DNA of 39,060 bases, from contig PLGI01000171.1 in NCBI GenBank assembly GCA_003139775.1, forward strand, positions 10,456-49,515. The letters are read 5' to 3'. The first letter of the stretch is position 1. The number at the start of each line of letters is the position of its first letter. The DNA comes from Syntrophaceae bacterium (GTDB lineage Bacteria; Desulfobacterota; Syntrophia; Syntrophales; Smithellaceae). The position numbers were made by a program, and so were the translations under genes. Below are positions 1 through 8,010 of the stretch, piece by piece. The notes under the pieces were generated by a model. It had not been told where the DNA came from and did not search any database. It was given only the letters and a program-made list of their open reading frames with translations.

Positions 1-110
1 GGAATTGGTAAGTTGAACAATCCCGCGCAGCGGAGGGTTTAATACCCCGCAGCTTGCTGCGGAACCTGTTTCCAAAGCTTGCTTTGGGGTTCATACCCGT
101 GATTTCTTAA
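1..110. repeat. Tandem small hairpins at left window edge
   Basis: Two short inverted repeats stand in tandem: CCGCAGC/GCTGCGG at 47-62 and CCAAAGC/GCTTTGG at 72-87, both centred on the same AGCTTGCT core. The arms differ between the two hairpins but pair perfectly within each. The preceding bases contain ATCCCGC, as in the second hairpin of the intergenic elements at 14.5, 17.2 and 38.0 kb. The reverse complement of the same motif (CCCCGCAGCAAG) closes the window at its right edge. No gene is seen here. Confidence 0.7.
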
Positions 111-182
111 ATTTAACTCATTGGTATTAAGGCATGAGTATAATTTTAACAGATAAATTAACATACATGAAGCGAGGTAAAT

Positions 183-818
183 ATGAAGAGGATTTATTTT
201 GCTATACCAATAATTGCTGCATTCCTTGTAATTATAGGTATGCAGGCACAAAGGAATTTTACTACTGCAGAAGCAGAAGATGGAGTATTAAAGATGGGGA
301 AAACAGGTGAATTAGACACTAAACCGGATTCGGGAACCAAAAAAATTCTTGTGGCTTATTATTCTCACACCGGTAACACCAGAGAAATTGCCAATCAAAT
401 TCACAAAATTGTAGGTGGAGATATTTTTGAAATTCAGGCCGTAACGACGTATCCTAGTGATTATGAAGAGGTTAAAAAAAGGGCAAGGCAGGAACTTGAT
501 TCCGGCTACAAACCAGCATTGAAAACAAAAATTAATAACATCAACTCGTATGATATTGTTTTCATAGGTTACCCTATCTGGTGGGGTACGATGGCCGCTC
601 CGGTCAAAACTTTTTTGTCGGAATATGATTTCTCGGGAAAGACCATTGTACCATTTTGCACACACGGAGGAAGCGGTCTGGGGCGAAGTATTACGGATAT
701 CGCGGCACTTTGTCCGCATTCAACTATTCTGGATGGCCTTGCCGTTTGGGGGAAAAATGCAAAAACTGCACAAAACGATGTATCAGCATGGGTGCGTAGA
801 ATCAAAGTCAAAGAGTAG
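183..818 (+). CDS. Exported or membrane-anchored flavodoxin (Flavodoxin_4 type)
   Basis: FMN-dependent one-electron carrier by family. Residues 4-20 form a hydrophobic segment after MKR, so the protein is either secreted or held in the membrane; a cleavage site after AEA (about residue 31) is possible and there is no lipobox Cys. The flavodoxin fold runs from about residue 53 to 206: the phosphate-binding loop is SHTGNT at 61-66, the flavin-stacking stretch is YPIWWGT, and the CTHGGSGLG loop follows. The start ATG has a GCGAGGT ribosome site 4-5 bases upstream. It is followed after 44 bases by a DUF362 gene and then by a second flavodoxin without a signal. Placing a flavodoxin outside the cytoplasm is unusual, because FMN would have to be loaded there. 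The partner is unknown; the DUF362 neighbour is a candidate. G+C is about 42 percent. Confidence 0.85.
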   Translation: MKRIYFAIPIIAAFLVIIGMQAQRNFTTAEAEDGVLKMGKTGELDTKPDSGTKKILVAYYSHTGNTREIANQIHKIVGGDIFEIQAVTTYPSDYEEVKKRARQELDSGYKPALKTKINNINSYDIVFIGYPIWWGTMAAPVKTFLSEYDFSGKTIVPFCTHGGSGLGRSITDIAALCPHSTILDGLAVWGKNAKTAQNDVSAWVRRIKVKE

Positions 819-862
819 CGTTTTGCGCCTATAAAATGATCTCTTATTGAAAGGAAAAAACT

Positions 863-1843
863 ATGAATAAAAAGATTTCGGATCGCGATTTTCTGAAGAC
901 AGGTTCCGTCGCGCTGGGTGCTGTGGCCCTAAGCAATGTTACAGATGCAGGCAAAGCTTTTGCCGCAGGACAGGACAAAACCCAGGTATTCTTTACCAAG
1001 GACATAAGCGTCAAAGGATTGCTGAACATCTATTCCAAAATCAATCAAGGTATGACAGGCAAAATAGGCATCAAGTTACACACTGGCGAGCCGCACGGTC
1101 CCAATATCCTACCGCGGGACATGGTAAAAGCACTGCAACAGCACATTCCCAATAGTAACCTGGTGGAAACCAATACCCTGTATAAGGGCAAGAGATATAC
1201 TACAACGGATCATCGCGAAACCATTAAGATCAACGGCTGGGATTTCTGCCCAGTGGACATCATGGACGAGGACGGCGCGGTGATGATCCCCGTTAAAGGC
1301 GGGAAGCATTTCAAGGAAATGTCGGTCGGCAAACACATGCTTCATTACGACTCGATGGTGGTGCTGACCCATTTCAAAGGGCACGACATGGGTGGCATCG
1401 GCGGTTCACTGAAGAATATCGCCATCGGCTGCGCGGACGGGACCATAGGCAAGAAAATGGTCCACGCCGCTACCGATAACGATGATCTCGAGAGCTGGCT
1501 GAAAGGCGAACCCTTCCAGGAAAATATGGTGGAGTCGGCAAAAGCCACTATAGATCATTTCGGCAAGAGGATCGTTTATATAAATGTGCTACGCAATATG
1601 TCCGTGGACTGCGACTGCGCCGGCATCGAGGCCTCTCCGGTTAAGGCGCGCGACCTGGGCATCCTGGCTTCCACTGATATCCTGGCCGTAGAACAAGCTT
1701 CCATCGACATGGTATATAAGTTGCCCGAAGCGGAACTTCACGACCTTAAGGAACGTATTGAATCCCGTAAGGGGCTGCGCCAGCTGTCGTACATGAAAGA
1801 GATGAAAATGGGCAATGATCAGTACGAGCTTATTACGCTCTAA
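863..1843 (+). CDS. DUF362 domain protein with Tat-like leader
   Basis: The body matches the DUF362 family (function unsettled; often linked to Fe-S or redox proteins), for example the stretches KIGIKLHTGE, HFKGHDMGGIGGSLKN and MSVDCDCAGIEASPV. Cysteines at GWDFC, IGCADG and CDC could bind metal; the C-terminal ferredoxin domain found in some members is absent. The leader SDRDFLKTGSVALGAVAL, followed by AFA, is laid out like a twin-arginine signal but has Asp-Arg in place of Arg-Arg, so Tat export is doubtful. The ribosome site GAAAGGA lies ahead of the ATG. Sampled stretches run near 55 percent G+C, well above both flanking flavodoxins, which suggests a separate origin. It lies 15 bases before the next gene, so co-transcription is likely. 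Enzymatic role unknown. Confidence 0.75.
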   Translation: MNKKISDRDFLKTGSVALGAVALSNVTDAGKAFAAGQDKTQVFFTKDISVKGLLNIYSKINQGMTGKIGIKLHTGEPHGPNILPRDMVKALQQHIPNSNLVETNTLYKGKRYTTTDHRETIKINGWDFCPVDIMDEDGAVMIPVKGGKHFKEMSVGKHMLHYDSMVVLTHFKGHDMGGIGGSLKNIAIGCADGTIGKKMVHAATDNDDLESWLKGEPFQENMVESAKATIDHFGKRIVYINVLRNMSVDCDCAGIEASPVKARDLGILASTDILAVEQASIDMVYKLPEAELHDLKERIESRKGLRQLSYMKEMKMGNDQYELITL

Positions 1844-1858
1844 AGGGGGAATTAAGAA

Positions 1859-2395
1859 ATGGCAAATTCAAAAAGCCTTATCGCTTATTTTTCACGCAAA
1901 GGAAATAATTATGTGGGAGGTAGTATTGTAAATCTGCCAATTGGAAACACAGAAGTAATAGCAAAGAAAATACAGGAATTAACAGGAAGCGATATGTTCC
2001 AAATCAAAACAGTAAAATCTTATCCAGAAGATTATACGGAAACTACAAATGTAGCACAGGAAGAACTGAGGAAAAATTCCAGACCTGAGCTTACAGGAAT
2101 AGTAGATGATATGGATTCTTATGATGTAATTTATATCGGGTATCCGATTTGGTATGGAACGATGCCGATGACGGTGTTTACGTTTTTAGAGTCTTATGAT
2201 TTTTCAGGAAAGACCATTATCCCTTATTGTACACATGAAGGAAGCGGTTTAGGTCAAAGCGTGAGGGACATAAAGAAACTTTGTCCAAACTCCAGAGTCC
2301 ATGACGGATTGGCAATCAAAGGCAGCAGCGTTAATAGGACTCAGAATGATGTGTCAGCATGGTTACATAAGCTCGGCATTTCAGATAAAAAATAG
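1859..2395 (+). CDS. Cytoplasmic flavodoxin (Flavodoxin_4 type) with expanded phosphate loop
   Basis: This is a second FMN flavodoxin, 178 residues, with no signal peptide. The phosphate loop is split: SRKGNN is followed by an insertion of about a dozen residues ending in PIGNTEVIA, a variant I associate with Firmicutes-like flavodoxins. The YPIWYGT flavin-stacking stretch, the CTHEGSGLGQS loop and the C-terminal TQNDVSAWLHKL helix match the first flavodoxin. GGGG lies 10 bases ahead of the ATG. G+C is only about 35 percent in sampled stretches, against about 55 percent for the gene just upstream. The next 100 bases hold a decayed relative of this gene type. Confidence 0.88.
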   Translation: MANSKSLIAYFSRKGNNYVGGSIVNLPIGNTEVIAKKIQELTGSDMFQIKTVKSYPEDYTETTNVAQEELRKNSRPELTGIVDDMDSYDVIYIGYPIWYGTMPMTVFTFLESYDFSGKTIIPYCTHEGSGLGQSVRDIKKLCPNSRVHDGLAIKGSSVNRTQNDVSAWLHKLGISDKK

Positions 2396-2406
2396 GAGAG
2401 TTTAAA

Positions 2407-2494
2407 ATGCAGAAGCGCAAATTGGGGGAGAGATGTGAAAACCGCATAAAACAAAATATCTGAGTGGCTGCGAAAAAATAATATCACGAAATAA
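2407..2494 (+). pseudogene. Remnant: aldo/keto reductase-like start joined to a flavodoxin C-terminus
   Basis: Reading 2407-2463 from an ATG behind a TAGGAG ribosome site gives MQKRKLG followed by a short tail and a stop. MQKRKLG is a common N-terminus of aldo/keto reductases. In the next frame, from 2423, the reading is WGRDVKTA, a TAA at 2447-2449, then NKISEWLRKNNITK and a stop at 2492-2494. This aligns with the end of the first flavodoxin (WGKNAKTAQNDVSAWVRR) with the stop standing where Gln is expected (CAA to TAA). I read this as a deletion scar that fused the start of one lost gene to the end of a third flavodoxin. The flavodoxin part is well supported; the reductase part rests on seven residues. 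Confidence 0.55.
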
Positions 2495-2521
2495 GAAAGT
2501 AGAATTTAAGGAGGTATCATT

Positions 2522-3688
2522 ATGCTAAACTTCAATTTTTATAATCCAACACGGATATTTTTTGGGAAAGATAGGCTTGAGGTTATTGATAAAAATGTTC
2601 CGGCTAATGCCAGAGTATTAATAACCTTTGGAGGTGGAAGTGCTAAAAAAAGTGGTCTTATCGAAAAGGTTAAGACCTTTCTTGGTAAAAGAAAAATTTA
2701 TGAATTCGGCGGTATTGAGCCGAATCCCCGCTATGAAACTTTAGTAAAAACTATAGAAATCGTCCGTAGCGAAAACATTGATTTTATACTTGCTGTTGGT
2801 GGAGGCTCCGTGATTGACGGGACTAAATTCATATCACTGGCTTCATTTTACAAAGGTGATTCGCGTGATTTATTGAAATACGGCTTTAGGCCTATTCCTT
2901 TCGATGTAGTACGAAAAGTTGTTCCATTTGGTACAGTACTGACATTACCTGCAACAGGATCTGAAATGAATAGCGGAGCAGTAATCAGTTATGAACATGG
3001 GAAATTTCCGGTTATGTGCGAGTTAATATTTCCTGAATTTTCAATATTAGACCCTACAATAACTTTTACGCTTCCCAGGATTCAGGTTGCCAATGGTGTG
3101 ATTGACGCATTTGTACATACTGTAGAGCAATATATAACATTTCCTGCGGATGCCAAAGTACAGGATCGTATAGCCGAAGGAATATTACAAACATTGATTG
3201 AAATTGGTGCGACAACAGTTGCAGAACCCGAAAATTATGATGCACGTGCTAATCTTGTGTGGAGTGCAACCATGGCACTGAACGGTATAATTGGCGCAGG
3301 GGTTCCTCAGGATTGGGCGACACATATGATCGGACATGAACTTACCGCATTATTTGGCATCGATCATGGCCAAACTTTAGCAATTGTATATCCGGCGTTA
3401 CTTGAGGTTAGACGTACTCAAAAGCGAGCCAAACTTTTGCAATATGCGGAACGTGTCTGGCATATAGGGAAGGGTGGCGAAGATGAGAAGATAGATTTGG
3501 CAATCAAAAAAACAAGAGAATTCTTTGAAAGCCTTGGTATAAAGACTCGTCTTTCTGAATATGGCGTTACAGCCGACAAAATACCGGTTGTGATTGAACA
3601 ACTGAAAGCCCATGGGATGACAGCGCTCTCGGAAACTCAGGATCTTACATTGGATATAAGCCAAAAAATTCTTGAACGAGCAATGTGA
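2522..3688 (+). CDS. Iron-dependent alcohol dehydrogenase (YqhD/BdhA group)
   Basis: NAD(P)H-linked reduction of aldehydes to alcohols, cytoplasmic, by family. The N-terminal nucleotide domain shows FGGGSAKKSG at about 36-45 (the site that in YqhD favours NADPH) and GGGSVIDG at 93-100. The C-terminal domain supplies the metal ligands Asp195, His199, His268 and His282, at the spacing expected for YqhD. Length 388 is normal. A strong AAGGAGG at 2508-2514 sits 7 bases before the ATG. It follows the flavodoxin remnant in the same direction, so it may once have formed an operon with the lost genes. A role in detoxifying short aldehydes or in alcohol fermentation is inferred. Confidence 0.9.
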   Translation: MLNFNFYNPTRIFFGKDRLEVIDKNVPANARVLITFGGGSAKKSGLIEKVKTFLGKRKIYEFGGIEPNPRYETLVKTIEIVRSENIDFILAVGGGSVIDGTKFISLASFYKGDSRDLLKYGFRPIPFDVVRKVVPFGTVLTLPATGSEMNSGAVISYEHGKFPVMCELIFPEFSILDPTITFTLPRIQVANGVIDAFVHTVEQYITFPADAKVQDRIAEGILQTLIEIGATTVAEPENYDARANLVWSATMALNGIIGAGVPQDWATHMIGHELTALFGIDHGQTLAIVYPALLEVRRTQKRAKLLQYAERVWHIGKGGEDEKIDLAIKKTREFFESLGIKTRLSEYGVTADKIPVVIEQLKAHGMTALSETQDLTLDISQKILERAM

Positions 3689-3757
3689 TTTTCCCGTCAA
3701 AGTGAGCTTTAAAGCAACGGTGTGCTGAAACGGAAACACACAGGATAACCAGTTATT

Positions 3758-3787
3758 CCAGTGGTCACAGCTATCGCCGTGCCACTG
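3758..3787. terminator. Weak inverted repeat between convergent genes
   Basis: CAGTGG (3759-3764) pairs with CCACTG (3782-3787) around a 17-base loop in the 129-base gap between the convergent alcohol dehydrogenase and hemW genes. No clear T-tract follows, so terminator function is only a possibility. Confidence 0.25.
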
Positions 3788-3817
3788 AACTTGTTGTCAG
3801 CTAACGATCTGTCTTTA

Positions 3818-4945
3818 TTAAATAAGAGCCAGACTGTCGGCTACAGCCATTCCTGTGCGTGTAGGGCGTAAAAAGCCATCTTTTAATTCCACAAATTTAT
3901 TTTTGATCAACGCATCGATAATAGTTTTCTTATCCACTAGCAAATCAACGCCATAACTTATTTTGTAGCGTTTCAAATCAATACCGGCTTTGGTGCGCAA
4001 GCCGAGAAATAATGCTTCTAGTTTCAGTTGTTCCACTGAAAGTGTTTCCGTATTTTCCACCGGCATTTTATCTTGAGCAATCTCTTTTAAATACGTTTTA
4101 ACGGCAGATGTATTCCACCAGCGTCTGTTACCCAAAAATGAATGCGCGGCAGGTCCCAGACCTAAATAAGGTACGTGCTCCCAGTATTTCTGATTATGTC
4201 TGGATTTGAATTTATCTTGGCGGGCAAAGTTGGACACTTCGTAGTGAATGTAGCCGGCTTTTTCCAATTCATCTGTTGTAGTATGAAAAAATTTTAATTG
4301 TTCTTTTTCAGCAGGTAATTTTATATTCTGTAGCGCATATTTTTTATACAGTGGTGTTCCGGTCTCCAGTGAGAGCTGATAGCAGGAAATATGCTCCGGC
4401 GCATAGGATAGAGCCTGCAGTATTGTCTTCTTCCAGAGGGAAATATTCTGACCATGAATTCCGTAAATTAAATCAATCCCGATATTGTCAAAACCGGCTT
4501 TCCGAGAATCATTAATAGCGGAAATAGATTCTTCCGAATTATGTCTGCGTCCGAGGAATTTAAGAATATTATCATCAAAGGACTGGATACCGATGTTCAA
4601 GCGATTAATTCCTAATAAGAGCAGAGCATGAAAATATTCTAAAGACACATCTCCCGGATTTACTTCCATAGTTATTTCGGCGTGGGGATCAATATTATAA
4701 GATTTATTTATTGCTTTAAATATCGTTTCCAGTTGCCCAATGGATAAAAGGGAAGGGGTGCCACCGCCGAGATAGATGGTGTCAAATGATGAAAAGACAT
4801 TGCGGTAATATTCTATTTCTTTTTTTAGCGTCACAATATATTCAGGAATAAGATTTAGTGACTCAATTGAGTAAAAGCTGCAGTAGCCGCATTTGCTGAG
4901 GCAAAAAGGAATGTGAATATAGAGCCCGGCCTGATCACTTTTCAT
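3818..4945 (-). CDS. hemW: Radical SAM heme chaperone HemW
   Basis: HemW-type proteins bind heme and a 4Fe-4S cluster and pass heme to membrane enzymes; many were once annotated as oxygen-independent coproporphyrinogen oxidases. The radical SAM signature is at the N-terminus: Cys15, Cys19 and Cys22 in IPFCLSKCGYC, followed by LGGGTPSLL and EVNPGDVS for SAM and the barrel. Length 375 fits HemW. The short N-terminus ahead of the first Cys argues against true HemN. It is followed upstream (to the right) by lepA, with a palindromic repeat between them, an arrangement common in bacteria. No strong ribosome site is visible ahead of the ATG. Confidence 0.9.
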   Translation of the reverse strand: MKSDQAGLYIHIPFCLSKCGYCSFYSIESLNLIPEYIVTLKKEIEYYRNVFSSFDTIYLGGGTPSLLSIGQLETIFKAINKSYNIDPHAEITMEVNPGDVSLEYFHALLLLGINRLNIGIQSFDDNILKFLGRRHNSEESISAINDSRKAGFDNIGIDLIYGIHGQNISLWKKTILQALSYAPEHISCYQLSLETGTPLYKKYALQNIKLPAEKEQLKFFHTTTDELEKAGYIHYEVSNFARQDKFKSRHNQKYWEHVPYLGLGPAAHSFLGNRRWWNTSAVKTYLKEIAQDKMPVENTETLSVEQLKLEALFLGLRTKAGIDLKRYKISYGVDLLVDKKTIIDALIKNKFVELKDGFLRPTRTGMAVADSLALI

Positions 4946-4967
4946 AATTGTAATTCAAATAAAAAAT

Positions 4968-5092
4968 ATTCTATTTCATATTCAAGATGATAGCAAGGCG
5001 GCAAGAAGGAGGCGACACAGGCTTACTTAGTTTGTACGTCGAGGAGCCGACGACGCAGCCAATGCAGCTAGCGCTTGAAGATGGAATAGAAT
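4968..5092. repeat. Long palindromic dispersed element, copy 1
   Basis: The outer arms 4968-4986 and 5074-5092 are inverted copies with 17 of 19 bases pairing. The core (4987-5073) contains GGCGGCAAG, AGGAG, GAGGAGCCGA and GACGC blocks that align with the copy at 6907-7029. The outer arm sequence is different from that of the other copy although each copy is self-complementary. It lies between the lepA stop and the hemW start. Confidence 0.75.
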
Positions 5093-5094
5093 AC

Positions 5095-6891
5095 CTAGTC
5101 GGTATCTGATTTCAGAACTGCGAGAAACGCGCTCTGCGGAATACTTACGGAGCCGATCATCTTCATGCGCTTCTTTCCGGCTTTTTGCTTTTCGAGCAAT
5201 TTTCTTTTCCGACTAATATCGCCGCCGTAGCATTTAGCCGTCACATCTTTGCGGAAGGCGCTGATTGTGCTGCGGGCGATAATCTCTGTGCCAACCGCGC
5301 CTTGAATAGCAATTTTAAACATCTGGCGTGGTATTTCTTCTTTCAATCTATCACAGGCCAGGAGGGCTCGCGAACGGGCACGATCGTGATGGACAATCTG
5401 CGAGAGGGCGTCGACTTTTTCGCTGTTGACCAGAATATCCATCAAAACTAAATTGCTTTCGCGATAATCGATAATATCATAATCAAACGAACCATAGCCC
5501 TGGGTAACCGATTTAAAGCGGTCATAAAAATCAAAGATGACTTCGGCCAGTGGCATTTCGTAGGATAACTCCACGCGTCCGGGGCCAGTGTAATTCATAG
5601 TGGAATTGGTGCCGCGCTTATCCATACATAATTTCATCACAGCCCCTAAATAACGCTCGGGAAGCATCATTGCGGCGCGAATGTAAGGTTCTTCTCCTTT
5701 GGCAATTTCTGCGGGATCAGGATAGTGTGAGGGGTTATCCACATAAATAACCTTGTTGTCTTTGAGCGTGAAGCGGTAACGCACGCTGGGTACGGAAAGA
5801 ATAATGGAAAGATCATATTCCCTTTCCAATCTTTCCTGAACTATATCCAGATGAAGAAGTCCTAAAAAGCCGCAGCGGAAACCCTGTCCAAGGGCGACGG
5901 ACGAATCCTTTTCAAAAATAAAAGAAGCATCATTGAGTTTATACTTTTCCAGTGAATCAGCTAAATCCTGATAATCGTCGGAAGCAATAGGATAGATGGA
6001 AGCAAAGACCACAGGTTTAACTTCTTTAAATCCGGGCAGCGGTTGACTGCAAGGCTTCTCCTGTAAAGTAATGGTATCACCGGTGCGTACATCCGCCACG
6101 GTTTTTACACCGGCGATGATATAGCCCACTTCACCAGCAGACAGTTTTTCGCGTTTTTCGCGTTTGAGCAAAAAATGCCCTACTTCTTCAACTTTATAAG
6201 TAGTGTTGTTGTACATGAATCTGATAATGTCGCCGCTTTTAACAGTGCCTTCAAATACACGGCAGTGGATAATTGTGCCGCGAAAAGAATCGTAATGGGC
6301 ATCGAAAATTAATGCCGCCAGCGGATTTTCAGAACTGCCCTTGGGGGGAGGAATACGTTCGACGATTGCTTCGAGAATTTCTTCTATGCCGATTCCTTCC
6401 TTGGCCGAACATTTTATGTGAGTATCCGGATCGAGGCCCAGTTCCGAGTCAATTTCCTCTAACACGCGGTCAATATCAGCTGACGGTAGATCGATTTTAT
6501 TAATAATGGGTATAATTTCCAGATTATGTTCAGTGGCCAGGTAAAGATTGGCTAAAGTCTGCGCCTGCACGCCTTGCGCCGCGTCAATTAAAAGCAGGAC
6601 GCCCTCGCAAGAAGCAAGAGATCGGGAAACTTCGTAGGAAAAATCAACATGACCGGGAGTGTCAATTAAGTTCAGGATATAATCTTTTCCGTCATGAGAA
6701 TGATAGGGCAGAGATATAGCATTGCTTTTGATGGTAATGCCGCGTTCCCGTTCAATATCCATATTGTCCAGAATTTGATCTTGAAAGTTTCTTTCATTAC
6801 ATACGCCGGTAAATTGAATCAGGCGGTCGGCAAGTGTGGATTTGCCGTGGTCAATATGAGCGATGATGCTAAAGTTTCTAATGTTTTCCAT
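5095..6891 (-). CDS. lepA: Elongation factor 4 (LepA), ribosome back-translocase GTPase
   Basis: This translational GTPase acts on stalled or mistranslocated ribosomes. The G domain is at the N-terminus: AHIDHGKST at 11-19 (G1), DTPGHVDF (G3) and NKIDLP (G4). The LepA-specific C-terminal domain ends in GGDISRKRKLLEKQKAGKK and the basic tail. Length 598 is standard. Both sides of the gene carry copies of the same palindromic element. The ribosome site ahead of the ATG is weak (AGAGAA). Confidence 0.97.
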   Translation of the reverse strand: MENIRNFSIIAHIDHGKSTLADRLIQFTGVCNERNFQDQILDNMDIERERGITIKSNAISLPYHSHDGKDYILNLIDTPGHVDFSYEVSRSLASCEGVLLLIDAAQGVQAQTLANLYLATEHNLEIIPIINKIDLPSADIDRVLEEIDSELGLDPDTHIKCSAKEGIGIEEILEAIVERIPPPKGSSENPLAALIFDAHYDSFRGTIIHCRVFEGTVKSGDIIRFMYNNTTYKVEEVGHFLLKREKREKLSAGEVGYIIAGVKTVADVRTGDTITLQEKPCSQPLPGFKEVKPVVFASIYPIASDDYQDLADSLEKYKLNDASFIFEKDSSVALGQGFRCGFLGLLHLDIVQERLEREYDLSIILSVPSVRYRFTLKDNKVIYVDNPSHYPDPAEIAKGEEPYIRAAMMLPERYLGAVMKLCMDKRGTNSTMNYTGPGRVELSYEMPLAEVIFDFYDRFKSVTQGYGSFDYDIIDYRESNLVLMDILVNSEKVDALSQIVHHDRARSRALLACDRLKEEIPRQMFKIAIQGAVGTEIIARSTISAFRKDVTAKCYGGDISRKRKLLEKQKAGKKRMKMIGSVSIPQSAFLAVLKSDTD

Positions 6892-6906
6892 AATTCTCTA
6901 TAGCCG

Positions 6907-7029
6907 ATACCATTTTGCTTTCAAAGGATAACGCGGCGGCAAGTAGGAGACACCGCCGGCGTATTACTAATACGCTGAGGAAGCCGATGACGCGGCCAAC
7001 AAAGTTAGCCAAAGAAAGCGAATTGGTAT
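6907..7029. repeat. Long palindromic dispersed element, copy 2
   Basis: The outer arms 6907-6926 and 7010-7029 pair over ATACCA and GCTTTC blocks. The core includes GGCGGCAAG, AGGAG, a GGCGTATT/AATACGC inner hairpin and GAGGAAGCCGATGACGC, homologous to copy 1 at 4968-5092. It lies between the adk terminator and the lepA start. Confidence 0.75.
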
Positions 7030-7036
7030 GAAGATG

Positions 7037-7067
7037 AAAAAGCCCTCATGAAAATACGAGGGCTTTT
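7037..7067 (-). terminator. Rho-independent terminator of adk
   Basis: AAAAGCCCTC and GAGGGCTTTT form a perfect 10-base-pair stem around a 10-base loop, with T-runs on both sides. It begins about 22 bases after the adk stop on the minus strand. The symmetry would let it work in both directions. Confidence 0.9.
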
Positions 7068-7089
7068 ATCAAATATCTCTCCATACAAA

Positions 7090-7764
7090 TTAAGCAAGTT
7101 TCTTTAAAAGATCTTCCGATACTTCTTTTACACCGACGCTGCCATCAATGGAAATTATTTTTGCCCTTTTTTTGAAATAGTTAACAGCGGCCAAAGTGCC
7201 TGTTTTGGTATCGTAATAAATACCGTGGCGTTTATCGATGGCGGCAGTATCCTGATCGTCAGCGCGTGCAGTCAGTTCAGCGCAACCACAGACACGGCAG
7301 GTAAATTTTCCATCTTTTTCAATGGGTTTGATAGCATCAATAAAAATATTGTTGGGATGGTTATTATCTGTTTTGCAAAGTCTGCGTCCCATGATGCGTT
7401 TTTTGGCTATTTCACGATCCAGATCAATTTCAATGACGTAATCCAGTTTGATTCTTTCTTTTTCCAGTGCTGTCCAAAGGGCTTCGGCCTGAGCCAGGTT
7501 ACGGGGAAACCCGTCCAACAACCAGCCTTTTTTGCAATCATCTCCCTTCAGGCGGTCCAGAATCATGGGAATCGTAATATCATCAGGTACAAGTTCGCCG
7601 CGATCGATAAATGCTTTTGCCTTCTCTCCCAATGGAGTTTTTTTGAAAATATTCTGACGGAAAATAACGCCTGTTTCAATATGAGGTACGCCATACTTCT
7701 TTTGCACTACTGCACCTTGAGTTCCTTTGCCACTGCCGTTGGGGCCAAAAATTAAAATGTTCAC
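7090..7764 (-). CDS. adk: Adenylate kinase with Cys-containing LID
   Basis: Catalyses ATP + AMP to 2 ADP in the cytoplasm. The P-loop is GPNGSGKGTQ (8-17), the AMP-binding site is TGVIFR (31-36) and DGFPRN (84-89). The LID (about 127-170) carries Cys130, Cys156, Cys159 and Cys161 plus His136 in CKTDNNHP, so it may hold zinc, but the spacing is not the usual CxxC plus CxxC/D. The start is GTG at 7764; a GGAG ribosome site lies 8-9 bases upstream and a promoter lies at 7803-7831. Length 224 is normal for a long-LID enzyme. Confidence 0.95.
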   Translation of the reverse strand: MNILIFGPNGSGKGTQGAVVQKKYGVPHIETGVIFRQNIFKKTPLGEKAKAFIDRGELVPDDITIPMILDRLKGDDCKKGWLLDGFPRNLAQAEALWTALEKERIKLDYVIEIDLDREIAKKRIMGRRLCKTDNNHPNNIFIDAIKPIEKDGKFTCRVCGCAELTARADDQDTAAIDKRHGIYYDTKTGTLAAVNYFKKRAKIISIDGSVGVKEVSEDLLKKLA

Positions 7765-7802
7765 TTTGAGACTCCTTTCATGAAAGATATTAAAGTTGAC
7801 GT

Positions 7803-7831
7803 CTTATAATGTATTATATATTTTTTCGCAA
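7803..7831 (-). promoter_or_regulatory. Predicted sigma-70 promoter of adk
   Basis: On the minus strand TTGCGA (7831-7826) and TATAAG (7808-7803) are separated by exactly 17 bases. Transcription would begin near 7796, about 32 bases ahead of the adk GTG. Confidence 0.6.
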
Positions 7832-8010
7832 TAATAAAAGAATGAACTGATGGGCTGTCGAAAACATACGGTTTTTGAAAGACTTCCTTCACATTTCACA
7901 ATTTTAAAAGAGCAAGAATGAGTATTTGCTAAACCGTCTAATGTTCTTCTTTTTCCCTTTCATCCTTCACTTTTTACTTAATTACTTAATTCTTTTTAAT
8001 AAATAAAAGG
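7832..8010. other. AT-rich gene-free stretch
   Basis: Between the adk promoter and the hairpin element downstream of the FmdB gene I see no coding frame, no strong hairpin and no RNA-like structure. The part from about 7940 to 7990 is pyrimidine-rich on the plus strand. Confidence 0.5.

Noticed and set aside
312-719. Open frame on the minus strand opposite the first flavodoxin, and many like it opposite other genes
   Set aside because: The plus-strand frame has a clear family, ribosome site and motifs; the opposite frames show no family features or ribosome sites and look like shadows.
7832-8010. Possible small RNA in the adk-fmdB gap
   Set aside because: The stretch is AT-rich and shows no stable hairpin or promoter-terminator pair.
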